Assembly (NCBI RefSeq): GCF_016859285.1
Contig: NC_053402.1
Coordinates: 21,058,556 to 21,122,555, forward strand
DNA length: 64,000 nt
Reading direction: 5' to 3'
DNA from: Xiphias gladius
Taxonomy: Eukaryota > Chordata > Actinopteri > Istiophoriformes > Xiphiidae
The notes beneath the pieces are model-generated. The model searched no databases. It was not told the DNA's origin and saw only the letters and a program-made list of their open reading frames with translations. Shown piece by piece: positions 1 to 14,587 of this stretch; the first letter of the stretch is position 1, and the number at the start of each line of letters is the position of its first letter. The translations under genes were made by a program, and so were the position numbers.

Positions 1-3000
1 CAACCTACATTGTGTTATTGTTAGCTGACCTCTCATGGGGTCAGGGGGCATTTTGTTTTGTTTTGCCCTAACCAATCAGCAGCAATTGACTGTTGAAGCA
101 GCTAACTTCAAGTTTTTCCACTTTGATCTAATCTTCTCCATCGCTTCCACTTCCCCATACTGTCAAAGTTCCTTTCATTTATTACGTCTTACGTCACAAT
201 ATCTGGCAAGTCATCTACAGCATCTGTCTGTGTTCCTGGAGCTCTCAGCCCTTTAAATATTATTGCGAATCCGTCATTCTGTCTTTCAGACCATATACTG
301 TGCAACCTAAAACCTCCCCATCAATACCATGACCTTCATAATGTTCTGTGACATTCAACCGAGTGTTTCGGTCTCCCACATACGACTCTACTTCGTCACT
401 ACACGTGTCTAGACTACAGACAGATCCAGTCCTATCTCTTATTTTCATGGCCCTGCATTTAATGACAATGCATTTAAGTTGAATGAGTCTCTCTGTTGCT
501 AACCTCAATAATATTGATTTTCTCCACACTGAAATGAAGGAAGAAAATCAGAATACCGTATTTCCTCAAATAGCGGCCGGGGCTTCATGTGCAGAAGGTA
601 ACAGGCTTGTACTAGAGGCAGACCTTTTAATTCTAATTCCCTCTGTTGGATAAGTATAATTGGTCATATTTTAGTTTACGCTCTTAATACAAACTCAACA
701 TTTCCTGTAACCATTTCACATCAAAGCTGTCTAGCGTTCAGAGGACAGAAACCCTTCATTTCTTAACAGGGCTTTTATTGTGAAACATTTGCAGGCATAC
801 TATGCAACAACAGCCGGACGGGATCTAAGGATGACAGAGCAAAGTGGATCAAAATGAATGAATTGAATGCTTATGATGAGTAAGCCAAAACAACAAAGAA
901 AATAGCATGATTACACTGGTGAATTTATTAAATTCGGGCAATAGAATTGTACATTATGCTTAACTGGAATACACATTATATGACATGCACCAGGAGTTTC
1001 TTTACCCTTTTTTTCTCCCCAGACCCGTATTTGGGTGCCAGCCTTTATTTGTTCGTGTCGATCACACCAATTGCCAGTGTTGTAAAATGGCTTTTTTTTT
1101 TTTCCTTTCTCCTTGTTATTATAGGATCCAATGTGACCATATGAATGATTGTGTTGGTGATCGTGCGCATAAGATAAAATAAGGGCAGCAGTTTATATCA
1201 GACGTTCAGCAAGATTTCCAGTCTCTGAGGATTGTTTACTTGCCAACTGTCTGAGCCATGATGAGTAAATACTTAGACGTCTTATTCAGCCTGATTCTGA
1301 GAGTGTGTCTAGGTGACAGGGACTTTGGGATAAAGAAAATATAATCAGTGTTTTATTGCCAAGAGTTTCACTGGTGGGCAGTGCCAGGTGGCAGAGATGT
1401 ATTTGTTACAGGTGTGCAGATATCAGATTCTGTTAATCCCATTTTAAACATCATATACCCAATTAACTTTGTGAACTACCTTCTATTCTAGAAGTTTTAG
1501 GACGGCATTTATAGTAATACTGACAATATTCTTGCAGATCTGGGTTATGTTATCTTATTGAGATATCATTCTTTATATTTTACCTAACGAAACCATTATG
1601 TTTTATGGTTAAAAAGAACTTTTTGAAGCAGTAGGTTTGATCAACTGGAAAGAAGAATGATATTTTCTAGTAGTTGGCTGATTTAGTCTGAGAAACTGTT
1701 AAATGATTTCTGTGGCTTGCCGGTTACATGTGTTTCCAGTATTGGTAGGTCTGTCTGGAGATGAACAATGACTGTGCTGAAATCACATCCAATTATATTT
1801 GGACAACAGATGCTAGAGAGAGTTGTCAGTGTCTGGACCATAAATGCTGCTGTTATTTTTGTTATTTTCTGCAAGTTATTTGTCATAAATAAATGTCCTT
1901 GAAGGTGTGGTTACCTGTTTATTTACCAACCTCTTTTTGTAACTGCAGTGAGCAGCAAAAATATCAACCTATAGTGTGGCACATGGTCTCTCAATCGTTT
2001 CAAAGAAATGAAAGGAAACTGCTCCAAAACTACTTGAGATTTTATCGTTCTCAGCCAGTCCGACACAATAAACCAGAGAGTGCTCCTATAGGGCTCTGTT
2101 GAGACAAATCACAAAGCTTCCTGAGAAGTTTACACATTTTACGATAGCTCCGGGCCACATGAAACCGAAGATGTGCTCAAAACACCAAACTGCAATGCAC
2201 GGAGTCACATCAATATCACAGCCAGAGCCATACTGTAGTTTATTTCTGCTCCTCTTAATACTGTACTACTGGACTTTAAAGATTCACTGTTGAAGGTACT
2301 GTAGGTTGTCAGAGTCCGTTCTTCATGTAGCTTAATTACATTTTCCTCCTGTTTTGGATTTATGAGTAAATGACCTATGACACTGCCTCATGCAGTTTAA
2401 TCAGTTTTAGCTACATGTGCACCAAGAGTCTTGTTTAGAGAAAACATCGGAGACCTCATGTAAATGTAGCCTCGAGGTTTAATTGATGTGCATTGTGTGC
2501 TTTCTGTAACATTAAGTATTAACACAGATACAGACCAACCAAAGTCTATGTAGCTGCTGATATACACACTTCAGGTTATGTGTTGTGGAGAGCTTAAACT
2601 AGAAGGACCCAGAGCTGCTTACAGTTCATAGAAAACACAGTAGGAATTTGGATTTTATTGCATGCTATGAGTGCTTCAGGGTTCACACGAGCCAGTCATA
2701 TTGTGTCTCCAATCATCCTGGCCAGTCCAAACAACAATCTGCAACGTATTCAAAGTTGTAGTCTCAACAAGAAGGAGCAGATGTGCTAAATTTGGGAGCT
2801 GGGTTTAAATTAGACTTCTTAAAATAATAGTAATCCCCCTGTTCTTTTGACAGCATTCCTCCTTCCTGTTTTCCATTTTACATAATTTTGCTTCTCTGTT
2901 GTACTGCAATGCCACAGGTCTACGAACAATTAGGCTTTTGAAAACAACAGTCATTAAATCAAGACCCCCACTGCTGGCCTTTCATTGCAGCTGGTTAAGA

Positions 3001-3529
3001 TATCATTTAGAGTAAGTTTTGCTTAATAAACACACTACCTTGTATGGTACTTAATGACGACTGCATTGCAGCCGGTACACAGCCATGTGTAACTAACAAC
3101 TAAAATTAATAGCAAATTCTGACAAAATTTGTTCTTCGGATTTACACAGAGACATCTCTGCTGAATTTATGACTCTTAGCTGGCTATTTTCCTGATGTAT
3201 TTTTTTCTTCCACAAACAAACAAAGAGAGAGAGTTGCTGTGACTGATCAGTGGAGGATGGAATAATCAACACTGTGAGACAATATGTTCTACAGCCACAG
3301 ATTAAACAACAGCAGGATTATTTTACCAAAAAATAAAACATTATCTTCTCTAAAATCCTAGATACTAGATCTCTGCTTTAATTCTCTAGATTATCTGCTC
3401 TACTTTTAAATGTTGTGTGCATTTTTATTACTTAATTTGTGCAAAAGACAGGTGAGCGCTGTCATCCCTTAGTTGTTGATACAGGTTGCTAAAAGTCATC
3501 ACATGTTCAAAAAAAAAACAACTTCGATT

Positions 3530-3850
3530 CAGAGCTGCAACAATTAGATCATTATCTGATTAGGAATTTGATAGGAAATTAATTGGCTACTATTTTGATA
3601 ATCAAATAGTTTTTATAGTTACTTTTTTAGTCAGCCTCACATTGGCCGCTTAAAGCTTCTCAAATGTAAGGATTTGACACTCTTCATAGTAGCCTGAATA
3701 ACACTGGGTTTTGGACTGTTGGCCGGACAAGACAAGACATTTGAAGATGTAAAATTTTTCCCTTTTTTCTGACATTTTATAGAGAAAACAATTAATCAAG
3801 AAAATCATCAGATTAAACGATAATGAAAATAATCATTAGTTGCAACCATA
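3530..3850 (+). mobile_element. hAT-like MITE, family A (full-length copy)
   Basis: The copy opens with CAGAGCTGCAACAATTAG and closes with an inverted, related end (TAGTTGCAACCATAG). AT-rich arms carry ATTAATC/GATTAA motifs, and the middle has a TTGGACTGTTGG/GACAAGACATTTGAAGA segment. The same arrangement recurs at least eight more times in the window. No coding capacity is seen. The ends and dispersal resemble the very common non-autonomous hAT-type elements of fish; the superfamily assignment is inference. Confidence 0.7.
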
Positions 3851-5904
3851 GTTGGATTTCAAAAATCTTAAATGACGTGCAGTGGAAGCCAACTTTAACA
3901 ACAACCCAAACAAGCTCAAATTTAAAATATAATTTAAATATAAATGTACTGTAAAATATACAGAATAGTTAATAGCTGACCCAGATTTCACGGTTGTGCA
4001 GGCTATTCTATAAACATGTGTCCAAAGTCAAAATATTATCTATGTCATCTGTAGCTGAGGGAAAAATTGGGACTGGAGACAGATGGAAAAAACTAAAGAC
4101 ATTCCAAGATCTCGCCATAGCTTTTCACACCAAATGGGAAAAAACACTGCATTGCAATGCACTAGTTATGCTCATACTATGTTTTCCTGTACAGAACCCT
4201 TATCACTTCAAATCATCTGAAGTATGCATCTACAATGATTTATGTTCAAAAGCAGACTTGAGATGGGAAATATTAACAGAAACAGAATAAACGACTACAC
4301 TGTCCTACAATAATTCATGTGCACACACTCTAAGAGGCAGCACTCTGGTCTTTCTTTCTTTCTCTCTCAATACCTTCTCTGCGGTGGCCTCTCAGATCGT
4401 TTGGCAGAGAATTGCTGCAAATTAGTGTCTCAACGAGCTTACAACCTATGAGAAAAAGGAGGAGGACATCACTGACATTCACCGTACTAACTAAAGGAAA
4501 GCTTATACCTGACACATGCACACACAAGATGGGATTGTGTGTTAACAGTTGCTGTTAAAGGAAAGCTATAAATATTTCTGCTGAAGCCATTTTTGTGTTT
4601 GTATTTAGGGAATGTGTGCAGGTATGTTCGGATGCAGTGACTATTTATTCACAACGTAAGCTGCCTAAACTTATTGACAGTAAATTCGTTAAATTACCGA
4701 GCAAAAATATCAAACATTCTCTGCTATCAGCTTCTTGAATATAAGGAGTGCCACTTCTCTCCTTTTTATATCATTTTAAACTAGTTTGTTGGCAGGCAGT
4801 TCAGCCAAAAATAGCACTACGTTAAAAAAAAAAAGAAAAAAAGAAAAACTAAAAAACTAGGCTGTGATGGTGTGAGCATGTTGCCACAGGCACCTGTGAG
4901 AAGATGAAATACAATCGAGGACATCCAGTTTCAGTAACTGATCCGTGATTGAAGGCTTATCAGATGCAAAAACACCACACAAAATACCAAGGTCTATACA
5001 AATTTTATTTCCCAGCATAAATAACAAATTCAGTTTCAAAGCCTGTCAGGAATAAAATTCCAGTGGATAAATACTGAAACCCTTTTCTTGATCTGTTTAT
5101 TTTTTTTACCTAAAGGTTAAAGAGTCAGATAGTCAAATTTGAATGTCTTAAGTCTAAAAATACTGGAATCAGCTCATAAATACTAGCATATGTATGTGCT
5201 TTAAAGTTTAGAATATAAACTTTCCTTGCTAAAACACCAACTTTGCAGAAAAAACACAAAGATGTGACCTTAATGTCTTCATGAGTTCTGTATATAGTGT
5301 TGCAGACCCTGACAGTGGTCAGTAATGCTATTATCAAGAATTTTACATGTCTGGAAAGTCATCATGGCAACAATGATTTAATCCTCTGTGCTGATGATTG
5401 CAAGGTGAACATCAGACTTGGCATTTGCATAACAAAGTAATCTGCCAAGAATGTGCGCTTGCAAATATTTGATGGCCAACAAACAAAGTTGCAGAATGAT
5501 AATTAAGTGTGTTGCATCCTTTTTCAGTGGACATGATATTGGTAGAAAGGGAGGATAGGGAGGGCTATGAGTTTTTGGACAGGGGAAAAAAAAGACTGAA
5601 GTTTTACTTTTCACATAACCTCTCTTTTCAAAGTGCCGAACTTGTTCAGGATTGGATAAAAATGGGTACATATATACGCATATATGGCCACACCTGTATG
5701 TGTATGTATGATTTTGTCTGTTATTTATTACTGTTATTATTAAAATGATTGTTTCATGGATTTATTAATATTTTTTCCCCTTATTTTATGGTAACTGTGA
5801 CTCATGAAATGTCCCCATGCCAGCACAGTGGCTTCGCTGAAATGAATGAAGCTGCATTTGGTGAGATATTGTTAATACTGGTCTAAACAGGAACTTAGTT
5901 GGGA

Positions 5905-6052
5905 AAACAACAGCAATTTAAAGATGTTACCTTGGGCTGTAGGAAATGATGATGGGTATTTTTCTTTTTCTTCTGACATTACAGACAAAATGATTGACTG
6001 AAAGGTAATCGACAGTTGAAATGATAATGAAAATAATCGTTAGTTGCAGCCT
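5905..6052 (+). mobile_element. hAT-like MITE, family A (3' half)
   Basis: It matches the right half of the copy at 3530-3850, including the TTTTCTTCTGACATTACAGACAAAATGATTGA segment in degenerate form and the terminal AATAATCGTTAGTTGCAGCC. The left half is missing or unrecognisable. Confidence 0.6.
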
Positions 6053-6149
6053 GTCCTATGTAACATACTTGATTTTACTGAGAACTGAACTTCCACTCAC
6101 TCACACACCGTACCTCTACTTGTCATACAAACAACCACACAGACTTTCA

Positions 6150-6560
6150 CTGACTCTCCATCTTCCCCACTCATGCTGCCCTTATCATGCAGTCAGCCAG
6201 GCACGAGAAGGCACCACTTTGGGTGTCAGCAGCCTTCTTCCAGCCTGCTGTAACATTAACGTACACATCCAAACTGAGTTCAACCTGTTCTGTTCTTCCT
6301 GCCTGCCAGTCATCCTCACGACGAGTAGATGTCCATGCAGACCCCAGATCAAACACTGCCTCTGCTGCTCGCCTGCTTACAGTACAAATTCGAAAGAAGT
6401 TCAACGCTACAACTGCCGACCTTCCCGCATCAGGGCTGATGCTGACAATGAGCTGGCACATTCGCTTTACAGGGGTGCGCTCGCCGCGTCAAGAACACCA
6501 GCTGGTATCACCGCCTGCTGTATGGAATGTTGTTGTAGCATGACATGATAGAGACAGTTA
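6150..6560. other. Unassigned GC-richer block inside the asic2 intron
   Basis: This block is less AT-rich than its flanks and is open on both strands: a 175-codon frame on plus, which starts upstream at 6021, and a 96-codon frame on minus. I recognise no protein family, and codon patterns do not favour either strand. It begins just after a MITE end, so it may be an old repeat, an unknown exon or a conserved non-coding segment. No function is claimed. Confidence 0.25.
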
Positions 6561-9500
6561 CTAATGGTACTAGTCACCCTATGGTACCACACGGCATCTC
6601 AGGATGGAGTTTGGAGCCAGATCTGAGGACATCCAAGCAAACGCTCCCTGAATAATGAATGTGGAGGGAAACTGAGGCAGCATCTGATAAAGCAGAACTG
6701 AGCGTCGATGCAGAGGAGAGAAAGTAAAGAAGGCAGGACTGACACACACTTAGAGAGATATTATTAGACTGAGACAATGAAATGATTCAAGAGGTAAAAA
6801 AAAAAAAAAAAAAAAGGTAGTTGAGAAATTGAGAACCGAATGAAGTGAGATAAACAAGTTAACACATTTGTTTGCACTGATGTTATGCTGCTCATTAATG
6901 TGTCATCCAGAAGACAAAAAGGCAACTGTGGCAGGTATTTTTTTGTCATTGATTCAATAGCACAACTGTTATCAATGATTTCTTTAAAATATAAGTTTAA
7001 CCACAGGAAACAAAAATGTTCTAAGACAGGATTAGGCCTGGTAAAATGTTCATCCAAATGAGTTCTCAAAGGATTCTCCAAGTGCTAGTGAACTCACAAC
7101 AGCACATGCAGGCCAATTATATGCAAGGTCAGAAGTTCAGATTTATGTGAGGCAGCAATGGAAACAAGGTTTATGTTGCTAGTCCGTGCATTTTTGCAGA
7201 CCTGGAGGTAAGGTCTGGAAAGACTGAATGAGTCCCTTCATTCAGATGTTTCTAATTACACAAACAAACATTAACCATGTTAGCAACGGGTAAAGACACT
7301 GTTGTTCATGCAGGCTTTGCTTTATTCCCTCCACAGTGCAGCTCAGAGGGAAGCAGTGAAGGCAGTTGGAAGTGAGACATTACTAGGTCTCAGGAGACGA
7401 AAATTTAAATTTTTAAAAAAGCAGTCAAAATCACGTTTTGGGGTCAGTCTCTCACAACCCACAGACTGAGAGGCACAGTAAAAGGCAGATACCAAATTTT
7501 TCCATCCCCAAACTCTGACAGTACTGACAACAGACAAGAATGCAACATGGACACGCGATGTGTTGTGTGGTAAATTAAGGGCATTACATCTACAAGACCA
7601 AATGCATATTTTCGATTGAAAGACATGATTTCACACTCCCTTTTTGTGGCTTAACACATAGCACTAAAACTAACTGAAGTACAACTAAATGAGGTAGATT
7701 CGAAAAGTAAATTAAAACACCTCTTCGCAAGATGATAAGTAATCCCGCCCGGTTACTAAATAGTGAATTTTGCCTTCAACTTAAAACAGTGTTCTTTTCT
7801 TTTGTTGACAACTTATGGACAACGGGAAATAATTAACCCAATACTGACCTTCTATCCACCTCTTACAAGTTGTTACAGCCAAAATGTTAGCAAACAGTTG
7901 CAAATTTACACATCCAGCGGATGCAGAGCAACATTGCCATTTATTTGGACTTGTGTTCAGGGCCACCTGACAAATGTAATACCAATATTGACTCTATTTT
8001 TATCTTTTTTTTGATGTCCAACTCCTGAAAAAAATTACCTGGTTCTTTAGCTGTTAACCGCTCCAACTATGTTTATACCAGCTAATCGCTAACTTTGTCT
8101 GTCCACCATATACAGCGGGTTTTTAGAGCTTTTATGCTGAAAACAGCTGCCTGCTGCTGCTGAGAACAAGGTCGATGAGAGCACTGAAAGTGAACCAGAA
8201 AAGCAAAAAACATCTGTGGGTCATAAAACCAAAACAACGACCTAAAAGACGCTAAAATGTACCATAGGGTTGAGGAGAACCAGAGAACTACTAAATTACC
8301 AAAGACTGAACCGAAGAATAATTTTCTTTCTTCTTTTGTGAAATTACATATATGTATAGGCACTGTATGTCTTTATGATTGGGGAGTAACAATATTCATT
8401 TTATAATGAAAGACACTGTTAGTGTATCTATGTAGACTTTGTATTTAAGATGCTGTAATCTATATTTGCTGATGGATTTGTCGGTAACCAACGGCCTAAG
8501 CCAAATGGCCTAAGATGACTGAAAAATAATGAAGTCAGCTGACTGCAGAGCTCAACTCCAATTCAAATAAATTCATCATTTGTTCAGCATCTCATTATAT
8601 GGAGGAAAGAAAAACCTTGGTTAAACAAAGAAACAGCTGAGACAGAGAATCAATCCAACTTTGGCCTTGTTGGGCCAATGGCTGTGATTTCCAGTCACGC
8701 TGTCTTGCACACAGGTGTCATTTTGACAAAAAGAGAAAACATTGTTCTAACACCGATGTAAGATCCTTTTCAGCAGGAGGGCGGCCGTACCTGCAGACAG
8801 GAAGGTCGGCGCTGACACATCAAACTGTTGAAGGGATATGTTTACATTTAAAGTTTAAGACTGGTATTTGAGCAGACTAGGAGGTCACATTGTGAGTTGA
8901 AAAAAAATGTATCTGTATTGCAAATAACAGATCTTCAAACATTCTTTGTATTTTTCAACAAAAAAGGAACTGTAGAAAAGCTACCTCTAAACTGTGTGAA
9001 CAATGAAGCATCAAAATTTTGTGGAATGTAAAGTCTGACTGATTAACTGACTGAATCGTAAGTGTGTGAGCTTGTACTGCAGAGGAGCATGCAACAAGTC
9101 CTTTCCTACATTCCAAAAATGTGACAAGTGCCTTGCAAACATGGCGAAAGACAGTGCGACTCAACATATAAAAAGGGATCCATTCAAGCAGTAGTCACTT
9201 TCCATTAAAGCAGCCTAAATCTCTTTAGCCCAGCAAACAGACCCATGAGGCCTCGAGCACACAGCCCTCAGGTGAGTCTCAACACCAAGATCAAAAGAGC
9301 TCCCGGGCAGCTTACAGAGATTAGAAAGAGACAGACAAGTGGACAAAAGGGGGAGTCTAAAAGAGTCTGTCAGCCTGTTTAAGGAGGGCATGTGATTTTT
9401 CAACAGCAGCCAGTGAGGTTTGTGCATCTTACGCTCAGCTCTGACACTATGTGGTAAATTATAGAGAGGGCAAGAAGATTGAGACATGAAAGGTAACAGA

Positions 9501-11924
9501 AAAATAGAGCAGGAGACAGAGGGCACAGGCGGAACAGTGTAAGTTCAGACAGCATGAAATCACGTTTGCCCATTATGTTGATAAAAAAAAATGTTAAAAA
9601 TTTTCAAAATATGCACTCATCACCATGTCGCTGTGAGAAGTTTGCTCTTACGAAGCTTACAGCACTGTGTAGAGTTAATCTTCTCCTTAATAAATACTTG
9701 ATATTTGCATCAGGAAATATGTATGTCACCAGTGTGTTACCTTAGTGTCCCTACTTCCTATGTGTTTCACAGTTTTTATCTGCCACAAATTTTAATTCGC
9801 TAAGAAACTGCAACGAAGTAAAATAAAAACGAAAAATTATTTCTCTTGCCTTCTTATTAGTGGAATTCCCATCCCCACTTTCAGACAGGCAACAAACCCT
9901 GACCTAAACCTGAAGTCTGTTTATATTTAAAGACAGATGCAACAAAAATCCAGATTTCCCAGTTCAAAAAGAACTGATTTCAATACCAGATTAGGCAGCA
10001 ACAGCAATTGCATTTGTTAATGTTAACAGTGACACTACGAGAGTTTCCCAGTAAGAAGTAGAAAGTGTGACTTCATCAGTCAGATGTGGCATATGCAGAT
10101 TTCTCAGTTCAAGAATAGCCAATTTCAATTTTGGATATTAAGCTTGAGTACGGTAAGTCAGAATTTTGCATGCCCACGGTGAACTGTAAAAGCCATTATC
10201 AGTAAAATGCTGAAAACATGAGCCCATACAGTTTGAACTTTGCCCCATCCCTGAAAAGAGCTGAAATTTCAGCTGCCAGCTGTTGAGACAAACAAAAATA
10301 AATGTACTGAGTAAACTCTACATTGAGTCAGAATACTGTGATAAGTTAACGAGAGACCTGACAGGGCCCAAAAACCTCTAACACTCTGCAGCTGTAAGTA
10401 GCATAAAGATGTGATGGCAACTTCCAGCAATTACACAGGCACCCACCCACACTATATTTTCTTACTACAACCAAAACCATTTTATGAATTTCTAACCAAG
10501 ACATCAATTCGCTGTGATTTAGTTTAATTAAGTGAGCAGCCTACACTTCTGAATTTTTTCTTCACATTCAGGGTACAATCACAATCAAAGTAAGTGCTCA
10601 GTTAAAGCCATTATAGCTTCCACACGCAAAAAAAAAAAAAAATTAATTAAAAGTTTAGGGGTAGAAGTGGAACCTTGTGGTCAAAAGGGACCATTTCTCA
10701 CCTTTTCTTTTCTAAATGCATCCATGCTTCAAACCATCAAGGCGAACGGCCTTAGAGCAAGTCACAATATTCTCATCATGTCCCAGGATGCTGATCTGTA
10801 ACTGAACTGCTGAAGTTGGTAATCAAAAACAGGATTTCCTAAGCAAATCAATAAAGAATAACATTATCATGATCATGCAAGATACAGTTTTTCTTGGAGG
10901 CTCCATAGTGATGCCAACAGCTCATAATTTTCATAAAGTCGCAACCAAACAGACCAAGAGAATTCGAGTTAGCTAGCCAGTTGACCTTTGATTTCATAAC
11001 CATATGTCAATATCTGCTGAAAGCAACTGATCGTTAATGCATGGAGCAGCTGCAACACACACATACACACATAGGACAAACCTAGACTGACTGCATGTGA
11101 AAGCGCATTACAACACAAACCCACACACACATGAAAATATAAACATACCCTCCAGCAAATTAAAACACACATTCATAAACAAACAGACACACACTCCTCC
11201 TCTGACCAAGATGAACTAGGTCTCCAGACAGGCTGCCGAGGTAATGAGCCCTACTCCTCTCCTTTCTTCCAGTTTCCTCTTCTCTCTTTTCTGGTGTAAA
11301 TTCCAGCCAACAGACTCTAACCAGGACTTCATGTCCCAACTTCTCCTCTCCTCTGTCACTGACACCGCTCTCTCTCTCTTCCATAAACCTCTTGTTTTCT
11401 GTCTTGCTTAAAGGACCATTAGGGGATTAACTGGGTATGTATATTAGTGATGTCCTGAGCCAAACAAGGGGCCGATCGAGGCATTTTGAACTTTTGTTGT
11501 ATTGACTTTATAGAGCCATATTAATTTCCAAACCACTGTGCAACCAAACTGTTGAAATACTGGAATTGCACGGTGAAGTGAGTGCACAAAATATTTTAAC
11601 ACTTTCCAAAAAAAGAGTTGTTTGACATCTATTTCAGCAACATTTCAACAGTGAACCACATGTCTAAAGTCATACTATTGTTTGAAACTGCATTTGTTTC
11701 TCCTGCCACAAAAGATTATTTATACATTGATATTAACACTTCTCTCTGAACATATACTTCAAATTGCTTTACTTTTTTTTTTTTAATATACATTCACTGT
11801 AAGCTACATACACACTGTCTGTACATTTCTTATAGTGCACAAAAAAAAAAGACAAATAAAAATATAATGCAGCTCAGACTCACTTTAGGCAAATGCTTAA
11901 TTAAAAGGAGTCAGGTCAGGACTA

Positions 11925-12130
11925 GGGCTGGGTACCAATCTTAATGCTTTTTTGGGAAGGAAAGAAATGTGCACCAAGCTTTGAACACAGACAACTGTCA
12001 AGTTCCAAATATTGAAATTGAATGTCCAGTCAGAATTGCGTAATATCATAGGTATGCCAAGTTTAGACTGTATTTTATTTAAGAAAAATCTTGTACGGCT
12101 GCTTGTGTTTAGACAATTTTTAACATTAAA
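11925..12130. mobile_element. Fragment of a dispersed fish repeat (GGGCTGGGTACC type)
   Basis: The fragment starts with ACTAGGGCTGGGTACCAATC. This is the usual terminus of a widespread fish DNA-transposon-like repeat in which a GGCTGGGTA(C/T) end precedes a GGTAC-rich arm. The right end is not clear. Confidence 0.45.
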
Positions 12131-12189
12131 AAAGTTTGGCTTCTACTGTTAAATTAATTTTTTTTTCTCCAGAGAACATGTTTATATTC

Positions 12190-12345
12190 TTCAAAGTAAA
12201 GTAGGCCTGGGCGATAAATTGAATTAATTTCATCAATTTGAATTTGCGCTTTTGCACAATGTATAAAATGTATAGACCATGAAAATCGAGTTATTGCAAT
12301 TTGCACAAAAAGGTTACTTTTAGTCAAAAAGTAATGTAGATGTTA
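12190..12345. mobile_element. Fragment of a dispersed fish repeat (GGCCTGGGCGATAAAT type)
   Basis: The fragment begins TAGGCCTGGGCGATAAATTG and runs into an AT-rich ATTGCAATTTGCAC arm. This is the typical left end of a non-autonomous hAT-like element in fish. Only part of the element is readable. Confidence 0.45.
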
Positions 12346-14184
12346 GCTGGATACATTAGCTGTCGTGAACTGCAAAAGCCAACTGTTGTGACTCCCGGTT
12401 TCCCCCAACTCCATGTGGCTGGGTAGCAGCTGTTTGTGAATTTAACAGCAATGATTGGTAATGATGTATCAAAGCCACCACAGTCAACTGAACAGCATGG
12501 AGATTCTACTTTGTACAGTCTGTCCCTACCTACCGTGCTCAGTAGCTTACACTTATTACCTGTCTGCAGATATCAGGCTAACGTCCAGGTCCAGTTAAGA
12601 AACACAAACGGCAGCACTGGATGAATTAGTGTGCAGCATTTTGTGCTGAAACTGAGTATTCAAGTGGAGGAGGATGCTCTTGTTAGTTGAAGCGGTTCAT
12701 TGCTGCATTTGTTTTTAAACACGCATAATGATTACAGCTTTGCAAGTGGTTCAGGTCTTTAATTATTCTTGTTTGACTGCAGTGCAACTGAAGTCCTAAT
12801 GACCAGGATATGCTTTATACATATAAAAAGGTAAATATTTATTCATTACATACTGTATGTTTTATGTAATGCACACACTTGGTAAAATATTCCATGAGTC
12901 ATAAAAAGAAGCTAATTTAGTCAACACAATACAGGCCACCATGCTTACTGGTACACTCCTGACTAGCTTAGAAGGAGAAGAGCTCTGCATTCATTGGCTA
13001 ATGATTTTGCTATTTAGTCCCTACACTTCCTAGGAGGCTCAGGTCACAGCAAAAGAAAACATTTTCTGCATTCGGTACACTTCTAGATCGCAATTTAGTC
13101 AATTGTGCAATACCATGGTTCTATGGCAGCAAGAAAATACAGTTGTGTATCCTTTTCATGATTTCAAGCTGCAGTGCTCTCCTTCTGTCTCCCCCTTCTG
13201 GCAGTAAGAGCAATTACACAAACACTGTCAAATAATGAGAAATTTCAATTGTTCCTCGGCCCTTGCAAATTTTTCTGGTTGATGTAAAATGTGGGAATGA
13301 CGCCACAGACACCAGATTCAAACCTCTGGTATACTGCAAAATACAGAGAGATTTACCTGGTGCTGATAGGCTTAATCAGCATTGTATGAACTATTTTGGC
13401 AAGGGCTTGAATGTAACAGACATTCAATTATATGTAGTAAGTCCCCAAGTCCAGCTTTAAAGCCCTGAAAATGGATGAGGCAGATTTTCGTATTTTTTGT
13501 CGGACGCGAAACAACCTGAATTACCCAGATTAATCCGTTCGTTAAGCACTAAACCGCTAACTGAGTACGGACCAAAATCACTATCAGTTGTTTGAGGATG
13601 ATGAAAAACCCCTTCAAGGAAAATTACTGCTGCTTTAAGCCTCACCACAACATACTCTGTATCAACAGCCTACCATAATCCACCACTGCAGACAGCTGCA
13701 GTGTCTACCACATAAGCACTATCCACACTGAGCTGTCTGTCTGTGGCTGCACTCCAGCTTTTCTTCCCAGCTGGTTAAATAGCACAGGTTGCCACTGCCT
13801 CTCCGGGGTGTTTTAGAGTGGCAGGCTTATGGGTGGCAGTGATGTTTTCCATGCCCTTTAAGAGACTCAGACATCATGCCTGACGGGAATGTAAAATGCC
13901 ATGGTAATGCCACATTAGTGATTAATACAGTACATCCACTAGAACCTAATGTGATGCATTGGGCTTTCAAATGTTGAGAAATGAATCTGAAGATGATAAA
14001 TGCAGTTAGTAAGATGGAGCGGCCAGAAGAGGAGGAGGAGGACAGATTGTAAAGAACACAATCCTCCCCGATGGGTGAGTGACAGTAAAGTCTTGCTCTG
14101 CTTGTGAGTGCGAGGCGAATGTAGCCACACAACAATCAGCCCGTGAAGTAATTGAGCCATAGGTTGTGTTTAATGGCTAATTGC

Positions 14185-14208
14185 TGGTGCTGTAAACAGC
14201 CAGCACCA
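14185..14208. repeat. Perfect 8-bp hairpin inside a candidate conserved non-coding block
   Basis: TGGTGCTG at 14185-14192 and CAGCACCA at 14201-14208 form an inverted repeat with an 8-nt spacer. It lies in the repeat-poor stretch 13.7-14.6 kb of the asic2 intron, which contains homeodomain-like TAAT motifs (CTAATTAG, TAATGGCTAATTG, TTTAATCAC). A regulatory role is inference only. Confidence 0.35.
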
Positions 14209-14587
14209 TTAGATGTGCCGTGCTGTTCCAACAAGGCACTGGTAAAAGGGATAGATGACGGGCTAATTAGTGTCTGTGTGATACAGAGCTCAGGGTCTGG
14301 CTGCTATCAGGTTTCACATTAAGGCAGAGAGTGTGAAAGGGTCCTCCCTGGCCTGCAGTGCTCCAGGGGTCTTTATATACAGTATAACTGAGGCATGCGG
14401 CGAGTGCAAGCCAGGCTCACTGAGATGATTCACTCTGGCAGACACTGATGTGGCTTGTCAGTGTGATCAATCAACGTTTAATCACGGTTGTAATCACACA
14501 CCGCAAAACAAACACAGGCAAGGGGAAGTCCACTAATCCCTGTACACGTGACACATGCTCTACTCACACCAACATCATCACACCTTC

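Noticed and set aside
6021..6548. 175-codon plus ORF as a gene
   Set aside because: No recognisable domain, an overlapping open frame on the other strand, and a location in an intron next to a MITE; kept only as an unexplained block.
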